A model generated the notes under the pieces. That model was given only the letters and a program-made list of their open reading frames with translations. It was not told where the DNA came from and did no database searches. From positions 1 to 29,419 of the forward strand of contig CAZWYY010000050.1 in assembly GCA_964638895.1 (NCBI GenBank): a stretch of DNA of 29,419 nt. Direction: 5' to 3'. Source of the DNA: JAFGGG01 sp964638895. Its GTDB lineage: Bacteria; Spirochaetota; Spirochaetia; SZUA-6; RPPD01. The translations under genes and the position numbers were made by a program. Numbering within the stretch: the first letter of the stretch is position 1; the number at the start of each line of letters is the position of its first letter. This document shows, in pieces, positions 1 to 7,855 of the stretch.

Positions 1-1004
1 AGCCGCTTTTTTTCCAGGAAGAGCAGTTCGGCCTGATCTTCTTCAAAACAAATCCCAAAACAGTGCTGTTCGAGGCGTTGCGCCAGCAGATATGCGGTGC
101 CCTGAAGGGAGCGCTTCTGGTACAAGACACGATCGAAAAGGAAAACATGTTGAAAAAATTATTGAAGGATCAGGAGAAACGCTCATGTGAGCTGGAACAG
201 GCATACAAAGCGCTTCAGGACAATCAGAAAAAAATGCTGATAATCGAAAAGATGGCCTCATTAGGCAGAATGACGGCCGGAATCGCCCATGAGATAAACA
301 CACCGCTGGCCGCGGTCAGGGCCTGTCTTCTTGAGCTGGAGTCGCTGACCGGGGAGTACCAACAGTCAATCGATGATGCCGAAGTTACCGCCAAAGACCA
401 CCATGAAATCGCCGGGGACATGAATAAATCGATCCAAATATCAAAAAAAGCGTCGGAGAAAATAGGGCGCTTTGTACAAAGCATAAAGTCGCAGACCAGG
501 GACATGTCGCCTCATGAACAGCGCATGTTCAACGCCGTTCCGGTAATTCAGGATGCCGTGCTTTTACTTAATCATGAATTAAGAAAAAAAAACTGCCCGG
601 TGAACTTTACCTGCTCAGCCGATCCCATGGAACTCTTCGGTTCGGGAGCACGGCTGGCACAGATTATCACCAACCTTTTAACCAATGCCATAGACGCGTA
701 TAACGGCCGGGAAGGGGGGCCGATTTCCATTGAATTATCTTATGGCGCGGACGGCATTGACCTGACCGTTACGGACAAAGGCATCGGAATAAAAAAAGAG
801 ATCATCCAAAAAATATTTGATCCCATGTTCACCACAAAAAGCCTGTCAGAGGGTACGGGACTGGGGCTTACGATCGTGCACGATATTATTTCAGTGGATT
901 TCGGCGGATGGGTGGATGTTGAAAGTATGGAAGGAAAAGGAACCACTTTTTTCCTTCATTTTCCCAAACCGCCAAAGGGAGTGAATTATGGCCAGGAAAT
1001 TTAA
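1..1004 (+). CDS. Sensor histidine kinase, C-terminal part (5' end outside window)
   Basis: The reading frame is open from base 3 to the stop at 1002-1004, so the gene begins upstream; the GTG at 63 is internal, not a start. A short N-terminal fragment (bases 3-115, with FFQEEQFGLIFF and ALKGALLVQ) is followed by a coiled-coil linker (about 125-240). Then comes the kinase core: an H-box AHEINTPLAAV with the phosphorylated His at codon 288-290, an N-box NLLTNAIDAY, a G1 box DKGIGI and a G2 box GTGLGLTIV. All ATP-binding boxes are intact, so the kinase should be active. From memory, the N-terminal fragment resembles the linker after a periplasmic-binding-protein-like sensor domain in spirochaetal kinases; that is inference. 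The next gene starts inside this one (17-base overlap) and carries a receiver domain, so it is the likely phosphotransfer partner. Confidence 0.9.
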   Translation, partial: PLFFQEEQFGLIFFKTNPKTVLFEALRQQICGALKGALLVQDTIEKENMLKKLLKDQEKRSCELEQAYKALQDNQKKMLIIEKMASLGRMTAGIAHEINTPLAAVRACLLELESLTGEYQQSIDDAEVTAKDHHEIAGDMNKSIQISKKASEKIGRFVQSIKSQTRDMSPHEQRMFNAVPVIQDAVLLLNHELRKKNCPVNFTCSADPMELFGSGARLAQIITNLLTNAIDAYNGREGGPISIELSYGADGIDLTVTDKGIGIKKEIIQKIFDPMFTTKSLSEGTGLGLTIVHDIISVDFGGWVDVESMEGKGTTFFLHFPKPPKGVNYGQEI

Positions 1005-2493
1005 ATCCGTTCATGCAAGCGGAAAACAAATCTTACTTGTGGATGACGACCAGGAATACATCGAAGCTACGAAAAAACTATTGGAGAATGAGGGGCATAA
1101 GGTAACATCCGCAAAAAATGGGGAAGAGGCCCTGGTCGAACTCAAGCGACACCCTTATGACCTGATCCTTGTGGATTATTACATGCCAAAAATGACGGGT
1201 GAACAGTTGGTAACCAAACTGAGGGAGTTCAATCCCCTGGTCCAGGTTATTCTGCAGACCGGGTACGCCAATGAGCAGCCGCCCAGGGAACTGATTCGCC
1301 GGCTGGATATCCAGGGATATTACAACAAAAACGACGGACCGGAAAAACTGTTATTGTGGGTGGACGTGGGCCTAAAGGCGGCCTATACTATACAACTCTT
1401 ATATAAAAGCAGGGAGGGCCTAAAATTTATCCTTAACGTGACCCCCGATCTGCATAAGATACAGCCGCTTGACGACCTGTTACAGGGGATCCTGCTGCAG
1501 ATATCCGGGTTACTGGGTATCGGGAGTTCCTTTCTGGCCGTAGTGCCCTATTCCAAACCCATAGATGAAAAGGATGTGACCCAGGGATTCATTGCGTTCC
1601 TGGAAAACGAATCGGAGCTTGTGATCCAGGCCGGAACCGGAAGATTTTTAAGCCGGTTTAGAATAGACAAGTACCTGGATAAAAGGGAAATTGAGTTGAT
1701 TCATTTTTCACTGCAGCTTAAAAACATTAAAAAGACGAACGAGGTTACTATTGTGCCGCTGCTTGTAGGAAAGGAAAGAATAGGCATAATTTATATCGAC
1801 CAGGTAATTGAAAAAGAAGCGGACCTAAATCTGCTGAAGATCTTCGCCAACCAGGCCGCGGTTGCCATCCAGAACGCGCGGCTTTATCAGATGGCCACCT
1901 TCGACCATCTCAGCCGGGTCTACCTGCGCGGCGTATTTCTACAGGCCCTGACCCGTGAGCTCCGCATTGCCTTCCGTTCCCGTGAACCGATCACTTTATT
2001 AATGCTTGATATAGACAATTTAAAGTATACCAATGACAAGGCCGGGCACCTGGGCGGCGACAAGGCGCTGGAGATCATCGGCAGGGCCTTGCACAATGCG
2101 ACCCGACAGACGGATATCAGGGGCCGGCTGGGAGGCGATGAGTTCGCGGTGGTCCTGCCCAACTCATCCACACAGGGGGCGGTAATAGTGGGGGAAAGAA
2201 TATTACATTTTCTTGACGATAAAAAAATCGCCGCCGAGCAAGAGTCCCTGCCCATTAAATGCAGTATTGGCGTGGGCACCCTGGAAAGCGAGAGTTTAAA
2301 CGATCTTCAGCCGGAGCTTCCCATGGCCAACCAATATTTTGAATACATGATGCGCAAGCTTATTAACAAAGCCGACCAGTTGTTATATGACGCCAAAAAC
2401 AAGGGCGGACATCAGATTATTACGGAAAATTCCATTATTTCCTGGTCCCCTTATGAAAAGGCAATCGCTGAGTTTCCCGAACAGTACGATTAA
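988..2493 (+). CDS. Response regulator with receiver, GAF and GGDEF domains (diguanylate cyclase)
   Basis: This 501-residue protein should make cyclic di-GMP in response to phosphorylation. The receiver domain (residues 13-135) has the acidic pair D19/D20, the phosphoacceptor D63 in LVDYYMP, T91 and K114. A GAF-like domain covers about 145-300 and includes IGIIYIDQ and the ANQAAVAIQNARLY exit helix. The GGDEF domain (about 305-480) has an intact GGDEF at 382-386. An RQTD inhibitory I-site at 373-376 lies exactly five residues before it, so both catalysis and product feedback are expected. The ATG at 988 is preceded by AAAGGGAG and overlaps the kinase gene by 17 bases, which indicates translational coupling. 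The kinase plus this protein form a two-gene signalling unit whose output is c-di-GMP. Confidence 0.93.
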   Translation: MARKFKSVHASGKQILLVDDDQEYIEATKKLLENEGHKVTSAKNGEEALVELKRHPYDLILVDYYMPKMTGEQLVTKLREFNPLVQVILQTGYANEQPPRELIRRLDIQGYYNKNDGPEKLLLWVDVGLKAAYTIQLLYKSREGLKFILNVTPDLHKIQPLDDLLQGILLQISGLLGIGSSFLAVVPYSKPIDEKDVTQGFIAFLENESELVIQAGTGRFLSRFRIDKYLDKREIELIHFSLQLKNIKKTNEVTIVPLLVGKERIGIIYIDQVIEKEADLNLLKIFANQAAVAIQNARLYQMATFDHLSRVYLRGVFLQALTRELRIAFRSREPITLLMLDIDNLKYTNDKAGHLGGDKALEIIGRALHNATRQTDIRGRLGGDEFAVVLPNSSTQGAVIVGERILHFLDDKKIAAEQESLPIKCSIGVGTLESESLNDLQPELPMANQYFEYMMRKLINKADQLLYDAKNKGGHQIITENSIISWSPYEKAIAEFPEQYD

Positions 2494-2545
2494 CCACATA
2501 AATCATTCTTATAGAGCAGTACAGCCATCGCTTCGCGACGCTTCC

Positions 2546-2566
2546 CGCGCGGCCAGCGCGATTTTT
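2546..2566 (+). terminator. Probable rho-independent terminator of the kinase/GGDEF unit
   Basis: CGCGC (2546-2550), a GGCCA loop and GCGCG (2556-2560) form a short GC-only hairpin followed by ATTTTT. It lies 53 bases after the GGDEF stop codon. The stem is only five base pairs, so confidence is moderate. Confidence 0.5.
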
Positions 2567-2574
2567 AGGGATAT

Positions 2575-2594
2575 GTAAGCCCTGCTTACAGGGC
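2575..2594. repeat. Interleaved palindromes (GTAAG/CTTAC and GCCCTG/CAGGGC)
   Basis: Two inverted repeats are interlocked in 20 bases: GTAAG (2575-2579) pairs with CTTAC (2585-2589), and GCCCTG (2579-2584) pairs with CAGGGC (2589-2594). They cannot both form as simple hairpins. The segment lies between the terminator and the decayed oxidoreductase gene, in sequence that matches neither. Confidence 0.4.
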
Positions 2595-2599
2595 AGACC

Positions 2600-3159
2600 C
2601 CGGCTGGCAACACGAAGGGGGTTTCCTAAAAGCCAGCTTATGTAATCAATATCGTGAAGCATAAAATCAAGTATCATGTTTTGCGCCAGGCTGCCCCAAA
2701 GCGGCGGTGTTCTCCGGCTGCAAAAGAGAGTCCTCACCTCTCCCAGTTCGGCGGAGGCCGTAAGCCGGTGAACATAAGCATATTCCGCGATAAAGCGGTT
2801 GAAAAGCCCTACATATATACATGTTTTTTATTCTTTTCCGCGGCATGCATGATCCGCTCCGTTTCCGGCAGGGAATAAGCAAGCGGGGTTTCACAGAATA
2901 CATGCTTACCGGCGTTGAGGGCCATAACCGCGTATTTCTCATGCACGCAGGTAGACAGGCAGACATCAATAATATCCACCCGCGGATCCGAGATAAGCTC
3001 CTCCATCTCTAAGAAAGCTTTTATCCCCAGTTCATCCACCGCCTGGATTGTTTTTTCCTGCGCCCGTCCGGCAATACCGATTATTTCCACACCGGGAATG
3101 GTTTTATATATCCGGGCATGGAATTTTCCAAAGCCTGTGCCCAGCACTCCGATACGCAT
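2600..3159 (-). pseudogene. Gfo/Idh/MocA-family oxidoreductase, frameshifted and truncated
   Basis: The N-terminal part (3159 down to about 2810) is a clear NAD(P)-binding Rossmann domain: MRIGVLGTGFGKFHARIY, then DPRVDIIDVCLST and AGKHVFCETPLA. Translation stops after KKHVYM. The other frame continues the family pattern without a gap: GLFNRF, EVRTLFCSRRTPPLWG, then NMILDFMLHDIDYISWLLG. Removing one AT from the TATATA run at 2812-2818 restores the frame (KKHVYVGLFNRF), so a two-base slippage broke the gene. After about 2610 the family similarity ends; roughly the last third of a normal protein of about 330 residues is missing. The ATG at 3159 is preferred over that at 3165 because AGGAG (3167-3171) is seven bases away from it but only one from 3165. 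The usual catalytic EKP motif reads ETP. It follows the DUF4037 gene closely. Confidence 0.85.
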
Positions 3160-3171
3160 AACCATTCTCCT

Positions 3172-4266
3172 TTATTTATTGGTCTGAGGAATTCCATCCA
3201 CCAACCGCCTGATAATCCCTGAAGATCTGAAATCCGTACCGTCAAGCTTAATATCCAGTCCCACGGCCGCAAGAGGCATGTTTTTCACTGTTTCATCCGT
3301 GATGGCCGCTAAAAGCGTATCTTTGATGGTTTCCGCAAAAATCACCTTATACGGCCGCCCGAAAAAACGGCGCGGCTCGTTTTCCAGCCGCGGCAGATCC
3401 GCTTGTGAATTGTGCAGGGCCACCACCCGCGTATATGCGTCGGCCATATAGTCCTCAATCTTTCCGGACTCGGTTTCATGCACCACCCGTAAGAAAACCG
3501 GATATAACTTGTTATATGATTTCAATCTCTGAAAAAACAGTCCCCGCCATTTACTGTAGGGGATATATTTTTTTTCAATATAGAATACGATCTTAACAAG
3601 CAGGTCCACAAGCCGCGCGGCTATGGTTTTTACTCCCAGCGGATCCCCAATTTCCCGGCAGCGGCCGATAAAAGCCTCTTCATTCCATACGCATTGCCAA
3701 AGCGCGGCCATGCGTAAAAGCCGGATATCCCTGGGATAAAATAAAAGGGACTCACGAATCCGCCGCAATCTTCCCAGTCCGTCATGAAACACGAGCCCGG
3801 AGGTAATCTCAAGCATGTTCTGATCAAGCATAGTGAGCCAGTCTTTTATTGTCATTTGATCGGGGCCGCCGATTCCAATTCTGGTGCACAGATAATTCTC
3901 CGGCGTAACTATCTCGATCAGATGATTTATCGGATAATCCCCGGCCGGGGTCATGGCCTGTGTATGGTCATACCGCGGATCTGAGAAGTTCACGGGAAAG
4001 CCCCTGTAGGCAAAGGGAAGCCGATTGCTTAAAAAATCATGTAATGCGGCCGCATGCGTTCCGTGATCCTTGTCAGACAGGAAAATCTGCAGGCGCGGCC
4101 CCCAGTTGTGGTCCATGGAAACCGCCGTATCCACACCAAGCACATCCGAACCGTATCCCATAAGCGCGGCCGAGTATACCAGATCCTGACGGTATTCATT
4201 GCACAAAGGCGCCACCACGTCCCGGTAGAAGCCTTCATTTAATTGTAACCCGGGAATAAACTTCAT
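3172..4266 (-). CDS. DUF4037-type nucleotidyltransferase-like protein
   Basis: The 364-residue protein carries YGSDVLGVDTAVSMDHNWGPRL near residues 38-59. This has the GS-x-D...D arrangement of a nucleotidyltransferase fold and the DHxWGPR signature I associate with DUF4037 proteins. Substrate and reaction are not known to me. There is no signal peptide or membrane segment, so it should be cytoplasmic. It sits 16 bases after argC and 12 bases before the preferred start of the broken oxidoreductase, and these are probably co-transcribed. The start at 4266 has only a weak purine-rich sequence upstream. The family assignment rests on motif memory and should be confirmed with a profile search. 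Confidence 0.75.
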   Translation of the reverse strand: MKFIPGLQLNEGFYRDVVAPLCNEYRQDLVYSAALMGYGSDVLGVDTAVSMDHNWGPRLQIFLSDKDHGTHAAALHDFLSNRLPFAYRGFPVNFSDPRYDHTQAMTPAGDYPINHLIEIVTPENYLCTRIGIGGPDQMTIKDWLTMLDQNMLEITSGLVFHDGLGRLRRIRESLLFYPRDIRLLRMAALWQCVWNEEAFIGRCREIGDPLGVKTIAARLVDLLVKIVFYIEKKYIPYSKWRGLFFQRLKSYNKLYPVFLRVVHETESGKIEDYMADAYTRVVALHNSQADLPRLENEPRRFFGRPYKVIFAETIKDTLLAAITDETVKNMPLAAVGLDIKLDGTDFRSSGIIRRLVDGIPQTNK

Positions 4267-4282
4267 ATATACACACTTTCTT

Positions 4283-5338
4283 TTAGTACGGGTGTAATCC
4301 GTACCTGGTCAGTCCCAGGGTTTCCCTAAACCCGAACATGAGATTGAGGTTCTGCACGGCCGCGTGCGCCCCGCCCTTGCCCACGCTGTCCAGCACACTG
4401 AACACCACGATACTGTTTCTTTTGGCATCGACGTCGAACCCGATATGGCAGTAATTGGTACCCGCTACGGCCGCCACCCAGGGATAGGGCATGTACTGCC
4501 AGCTTGCGTTCTCCTGTTTTGGCAGATCCGGTATTTTGATAAAAAATTCATCCTTATAGGCTTCGGTAAAAAGCTCGAGGAGCACGGCGCGGGTGATCTT
4601 TTTCCTGGGGAACGCGTGGATTACCGAAAGAATACCCCTGGTAATGGGTACATACGCCGGAGAAAAGTGGATACGCACCTCATCCCGTGTAAACCGCCCC
4701 AGCTCCTGCTCCATCTCATAGACATGCCGGTGATCAACCACATTATATGGAAGGATATTATTCCCGATCTCGGGATGATAAAGCGCCCTGTCGAGTTCAG
4801 CACCGGCGCCCGCGGTTCCGGAAAGGCCGTCAACCACAATACTTTCCGTCTCAATTATATCGTTTCGGATCAAGGGGGCTAGGGCCAGAATCACGCTTGA
4901 GGAAAAGCAGCCCGGATTGGCGATTATCTCAGCCCGCCTGATATCCTCCCGGTAAAGCTCCGTGATGCCGTATACGGCCTTCTGCGCAAGCTCCCAGGAA
5001 GCGTGTTTATTCCCGTATATTCTCTCCCAGTCCGCCTGGTGCTTCAGGCGGAAATCAGCGCCCAGGTCTATGACCTTGGTTCCGCTCTCCAAAAACCGCG
5101 GGGCTAGGCACATGGCATTGCCCGCAGGCAATGAAAACAGGACCGCGTCACACGGCGTGGCCTCATCCGGAGGAATCAGTTTGATTCCTGACCCCAGGAG
5201 ATTACGGTGAAAGTATTCAATTTGTTTTTCGCTTCTGCTTGTGGCCCAGGCCGGTTCAAATTCGGGATGCTCAAGGATGAGCTTAAGCGCTTCCCCGCCC
5301 ATATAGCCGGACGCACCGAATATTCCTATGCTTTTCAT
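4283..5338 (-). CDS. argC: N-acetyl-gamma-glutamyl-phosphate reductase
   Basis: ArgC carries out the NADPH-dependent reduction of N-acetylglutamyl phosphate to the semialdehyde, the third step of arginine biosynthesis, in the cytoplasm. The 351-residue length is typical. The sequence opens with the nucleotide-binding motif GASGYMGGE (residues 8-16). The catalytic cysteine is C144 in NPGCFSSS, where many ArgC proteins have NPGCYPT. DGLSGTAGAG and VVDHRHVYEMEQEL follow at the expected places. LysY, the lysine-pathway paralogue, is the main alternative; the NPGC context and HRH motif favour ArgC. No other arginine genes are in the window. No clear ribosome binding site precedes the ATG at 5338; an extended -10 element lies about 55 bases upstream. 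Confidence 0.92.
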   Translation of the reverse strand: MKSIGIFGASGYMGGEALKLILEHPEFEPAWATSRSEKQIEYFHRNLLGSGIKLIPPDEATPCDAVLFSLPAGNAMCLAPRFLESGTKVIDLGADFRLKHQADWERIYGNKHASWELAQKAVYGITELYREDIRRAEIIANPGCFSSSVILALAPLIRNDIIETESIVVDGLSGTAGAGAELDRALYHPEIGNNILPYNVVDHRHVYEMEQELGRFTRDEVRIHFSPAYVPITRGILSVIHAFPRKKITRAVLLELFTEAYKDEFFIKIPDLPKQENASWQYMPYPWVAAVAGTNYCHIGFDVDAKRNSIVVFSVLDSVGKGGAHAAVQNLNLMFGFRETLGLTRYGLHPY

Positions 5339-5392
5339 GAATGACCCGGTTGTTAAAGTACCACATTACATAATAAAGCACAATGCGTTCTT

Positions 5393-5401
5393 ATTATACC
5401 A
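5393..5401 (-). promoter_or_regulatory. Extended -10 promoter element upstream of argC
   Basis: On the minus strand TGGTATAAT reads across 5401-5393, a full extended -10 (TGn plus TATAAT). It overlaps the last codons and stop of the upstream sugar-kinase-like gene and would give a leader of roughly 45-50 bases for argC. No good -35 hexamer is visible, which is tolerated for extended -10 promoters. Confidence 0.45.
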
Positions 5402-6140
5402 CACCGGCAGAGGTGTAGGTGTGAAAGGCGGCACCCGCCGCCTGCCACATGGCTTTGCGGATATCCTTACTCTTCAGCCATTCACAGAGGAAGGCCGCAC
5501 GAAAGGCCGTCCGGTCTACCTCGGCCCGGCCGTCGGTATCATCCGTAACCGGCCGGACACGGAATTTTTGTCCTTTATGAAGGACGGTAATCCTTCCCGT
5601 GCGTGCGGCAATTACGATAGGCGCTCCCAGATACGATGAATAATCGCTGAAAAACTCAATGGCGCCCTCATCGCCGGATAAAAACGATACCGCACACGCC
5701 TGCATAAAATTAAGTACCTCGTAATAAGCGGGCGCATTATAAAAATCGACCGCCAGTCTGATTGTATCATGTCTACGCCGGATCAACCCGGCAAATTGAG
5801 GATTGGCATAGGAAACAACAATACAATCCTGACGGCATAAATGCCGCCAAACGGCGGGTTCCAGCCTTTTCTTGTAAAAGGGGGCATTCAAACCCGCTTT
5901 TCGGGTATTCGGATCCGCCGGGAACATACGAAGATGTCTGCGATTAATACCGAAAGAATCCAGAGTTTCAAAGGCCCTACCCGCGTCCTCAGGGTCGCGC
6001 AATCCGCCCAGAACCGAGACCTCGGTACACCCTTGGATCACGCAATGTACGGCGAAATCAACCGCCGTTTTATTGGCCGAAAGATCATCACAGTGAGGAT
6101 GAATAAAATCATCCGGGAGGGTCAAAATGGTTAACTTCAT
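5394..6140 (-). CDS. PfkB-family sugar kinase-like protein lacking the GAGD motif
   Basis: This 248-residue protein follows the layout of short PfkB/ribokinase-family kinases of the fructoselysine-6-kinase type. TEVSVLGGLRDPEDAGRAFETLDSFGI-type sequence is near the N-terminus, ACAVSFLSGDEG lies in the middle, and a C-terminal helix resembles the one after the catalytic loop. The family signature VDTTGAGDAFxAGFL appears here as VDRTAFRAAFL: the four residues GAGD, which hold the catalytic Asp and anion hole, are exactly absent. It is probably a pseudoenzyme or a recently inactivated kinase, although the reading frame is intact. The ATG at 6140 is chosen because AAGGAG lies six bases before it; a longer frame to 6221 has no such signal. 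Its stop overlaps the putative argC promoter. Confidence 0.7.
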   Translation of the reverse strand: MKLTILTLPDDFIHPHCDDLSANKTAVDFAVHCVIQGCTEVSVLGGLRDPEDAGRAFETLDSFGINRRHLRMFPADPNTRKAGLNAPFYKKRLEPAVWRHLCRQDCIVVSYANPQFAGLIRRRHDTIRLAVDFYNAPAYYEVLNFMQACAVSFLSGDEGAIEFFSDYSSYLGAPIVIAARTGRITVLHKGQKFRVRPVTDDTDGRAEVDRTAFRAAFLCEWLKSKDIRKAMWQAAGAAFHTYTSAGVV

Positions 6141-6262
6141 AAAGATCTCCTTCAAAGTAGCTTCTTTATGTAATAACGTATGAGAACCACGATTTTTGCG
6201 GAAAATCCGGTAATATAACAAACCCGGAAATCTCGGCAGTCACGGTGGGAATCATTTTTTAC

Positions 6263-6291
6263 TTTACTCGAAATGAGTTTCCCCCTATAAT
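6263..6291 (+). promoter_or_regulatory. Sigma-70-type promoter for the small barrel gene
   Basis: TTTACT (6263-6268), a 17-base spacer and a perfect TATAAT (6286-6291). The start codon at 6313 follows about 15 bases after the expected transcription start, with a strong AAAGGAGG between them. Confidence 0.6.
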
Positions 6292-6312
6292 TTTAGAGAA
6301 AGGAGGGGCGGA

Positions 6313-6852
6313 ATGCATAAGAAAATATTATGCCTGGCGATTTTCATACTGTCGGCGCCCGTTGTGATGTTTGCCGATTTTTGGGGGATGGGAATGTTCT
6401 ACTCATATTTTAATCATACTTTCGGCGACGAGTTTTATTATGAATCCCACCAGGCCGGAATCTCGTTTACCTATTTCTGGGGACTGAACTTCGGCCTCCT
6501 CATGGAGTCCTCCATCGGCTATTCCTTCTTTAACAACACCAATCTGCCTATAGATATTCCCCTTGAGGCGCTTATCGGGGTAGGAGGCATAATAGAACTT
6601 AACAAGAAGACACATCTCGTCATCGGAGGCGGACTTCATCTAACCGAGTATATGTTCATGAGTATGTATACCTTCGGTGCGGGGATAAGTTCCAAAATCA
6701 TTTTTCGCCTAAATTCCATGATATCGTGCGGCATAGGGATGAGGGCCGCCTATGATTTTCTGCCGCTTACCTTTCACATGGATAGGGACAATAGCCGGCT
6801 TTCCGGAATTTATCTCATGCCTATGGTGGAGTTTATATTTTCACCTTTTTAA
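6313..6852 (+). CDS. Small secreted protein, probable outer-membrane beta-barrel
   Basis: The 179-residue product has a signal peptide (MHKKILCLAIFILSAPVVMFA) and then alternating hydrophobic/aromatic strands rich in Gly, Phe, Tyr and Met, such as GISFTYFWGLNFGLLMESSI and LIGVGGIIELNKKTHLVIGGG. It ends in the aromatic residue typical of barrel proteins (FIFSPF). The size fits a six- to eight-strand OmpA/OmpX-like barrel. I do not recognise a specific family and propose no function. AAAGGAGGGGCGG gives a strong ribosome binding site, and a good promoter lies just upstream, so it is likely monocistronic. Its 3' end nearly abuts the convergent lipoprotein gene. Confidence 0.7.
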   Translation: MHKKILCLAIFILSAPVVMFADFWGMGMFYSYFNHTFGDEFYYESHQAGISFTYFWGLNFGLLMESSIGYSFFNNTNLPIDIPLEALIGVGGIIELNKKTHLVIGGGLHLTEYMFMSMYTFGAGISSKIIFRLNSMISCGIGMRAAYDFLPLTFHMDRDNSRLSGIYLMPMVEFIFSPF

Positions 6853-6857
6853 TTCGT

Positions 6858-7349
6858 TTATTCGCGCAGCAACACTTTTATCTTCATATTACCGGGTAAG
6901 GAATAATCGTCTTTTATCTTCAGGAGAATATCACGATCCAGTTTGGGATTTATCCGGTATTGGTTTCCGGTGTCTTTCACCCGCTCAAAACTCCCGATAA
7001 AAACAATCGTCCCGCTTTTAATGGTAATTAACCTGCACAATTGCAGCGGCACGGCGAAATAATACCGTACACTCTTGCCGATAGGCCGTAAATCAAAACC
7101 TTTCATGAAAATTATTACATACGCCCCCGGGGGTAATTCTCCCAGGTAATATTGGGGGTAGCGGGGAAAATTAACATTATAACGTTCACCGGTACCGAGA
7201 TTTTTCAACAGCATTTCGCAGGGAAAGTCCGGAAAACCGGCGCAGATATAGCCGTCATCCTGAGATATATCATCCCCCGGCTTGATCAAATAGCTGCTGC
7301 ATCCGGCAAAAAAAGCTGAAAACAATATCAAAACCAAGATTATTCTCAT
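6858..7349 (-). CDS. Hypothetical lipoprotein
   Basis: The 163-residue product begins MRIILVLILFSAFFAGCSS, a signal peptide with a relaxed lipobox FAG-C, the lipidated cysteine being C17. The mature part is a compact all-beta-looking domain (for example YYLGELPPGAYVIIF) that resembles small PEGA or DUF2846-like secreted modules; I make no firm family call. GGGGAGAAGAT precedes the ATG at 7349. It lies 15 bases downstream of the next secreted-protein gene on the same strand and is probably co-transcribed with it. Both products look like small beta-sandwich envelope proteins. Confidence 0.7.
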   Translation of the reverse strand: MRIILVLILFSAFFAGCSSYLIKPGDDISQDDGYICAGFPDFPCEMLLKNLGTGERYNVNFPRYPQYYLGELPPGAYVIIFMKGFDLRPIGKSVRYYFAVPLQLCRLITIKSGTIVFIGSFERVKDTGNQYRINPKLDRDILLKIKDDYSLPGNMKIKVLLRE

Positions 7350-7364
7350 ATCTTCTCCCCGGCC

Positions 7365-7799
7365 TTATTTTTCCGGATCAACCTTGCCGTATTTATCGGA
7401 TTCAATATCTTTCCTGCCCATCTCCTCATCCACCTGTTTAATAACCATGCCGCCCAAAGTGCCGTATGTTTTCAGATAGTATACCTTCCCGCTTTGTACA
7501 TTCAATATAATGGCGTCATTGGGGATGTTGCTGATATTGAATACAACGGCGGAGCATATCACAAGCAGATCACCAGCGTCGCGTTCAAGGACTGTATAAT
7601 GGTTTCCGTCCAGTTTGGCGCATATTTTTTGGTCAATAATTATGTTAATGGGAACAATACTTAATGCCGCGTGATAAATATATATTTTCGCCTTTCCCTG
7701 AGATCCACTCTCTTCGGCACATAAGGGCAAGCTCAATAAAAAAAACAGGATGATTACAAAGGGAAGACGGTTTGCACGTTTCATTTCGTTTTTTTCCAT
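7365..7799 (-). CDS. Small secreted DUF2846-like protein
   Basis: The 144-residue product has a signal peptide (MKRANRLPFVIILFFLLSLPLCA) and a domain opening KAKIYIYHAALSIVPINIIID. The pattern of YIYR-like start, a K-x-L-x-x-G-x-Y stretch and a later VYYLKTYG matches DUF2846-type proteins as I remember them. Function is unknown. Two starts are possible, 7799 and 7784; neither has a clear ribosome binding site. TTGAAT (7834-7829) and TAATAA (7812-7807) could be a weak promoter that would start transcription almost at the ATG of 7799. It heads a two-gene unit with the lipoprotein that follows. Confidence 0.65.
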   Translation of the reverse strand: MEKNEMKRANRLPFVIILFFLLSLPLCAEESGSQGKAKIYIYHAALSIVPINIIIDQKICAKLDGNHYTVLERDAGDLLVICSAVVFNISNIPNDAIILNVQSGKVYYLKTYGTLGGMVIKQVDEEMGRKDIESDKYGKVDPEK

Positions 7800-7855
7800 A
7801 TTATCATTATTACATACAAGGTGGTTTCATTCAAGCGAACCAACCGGTTTTTAAA

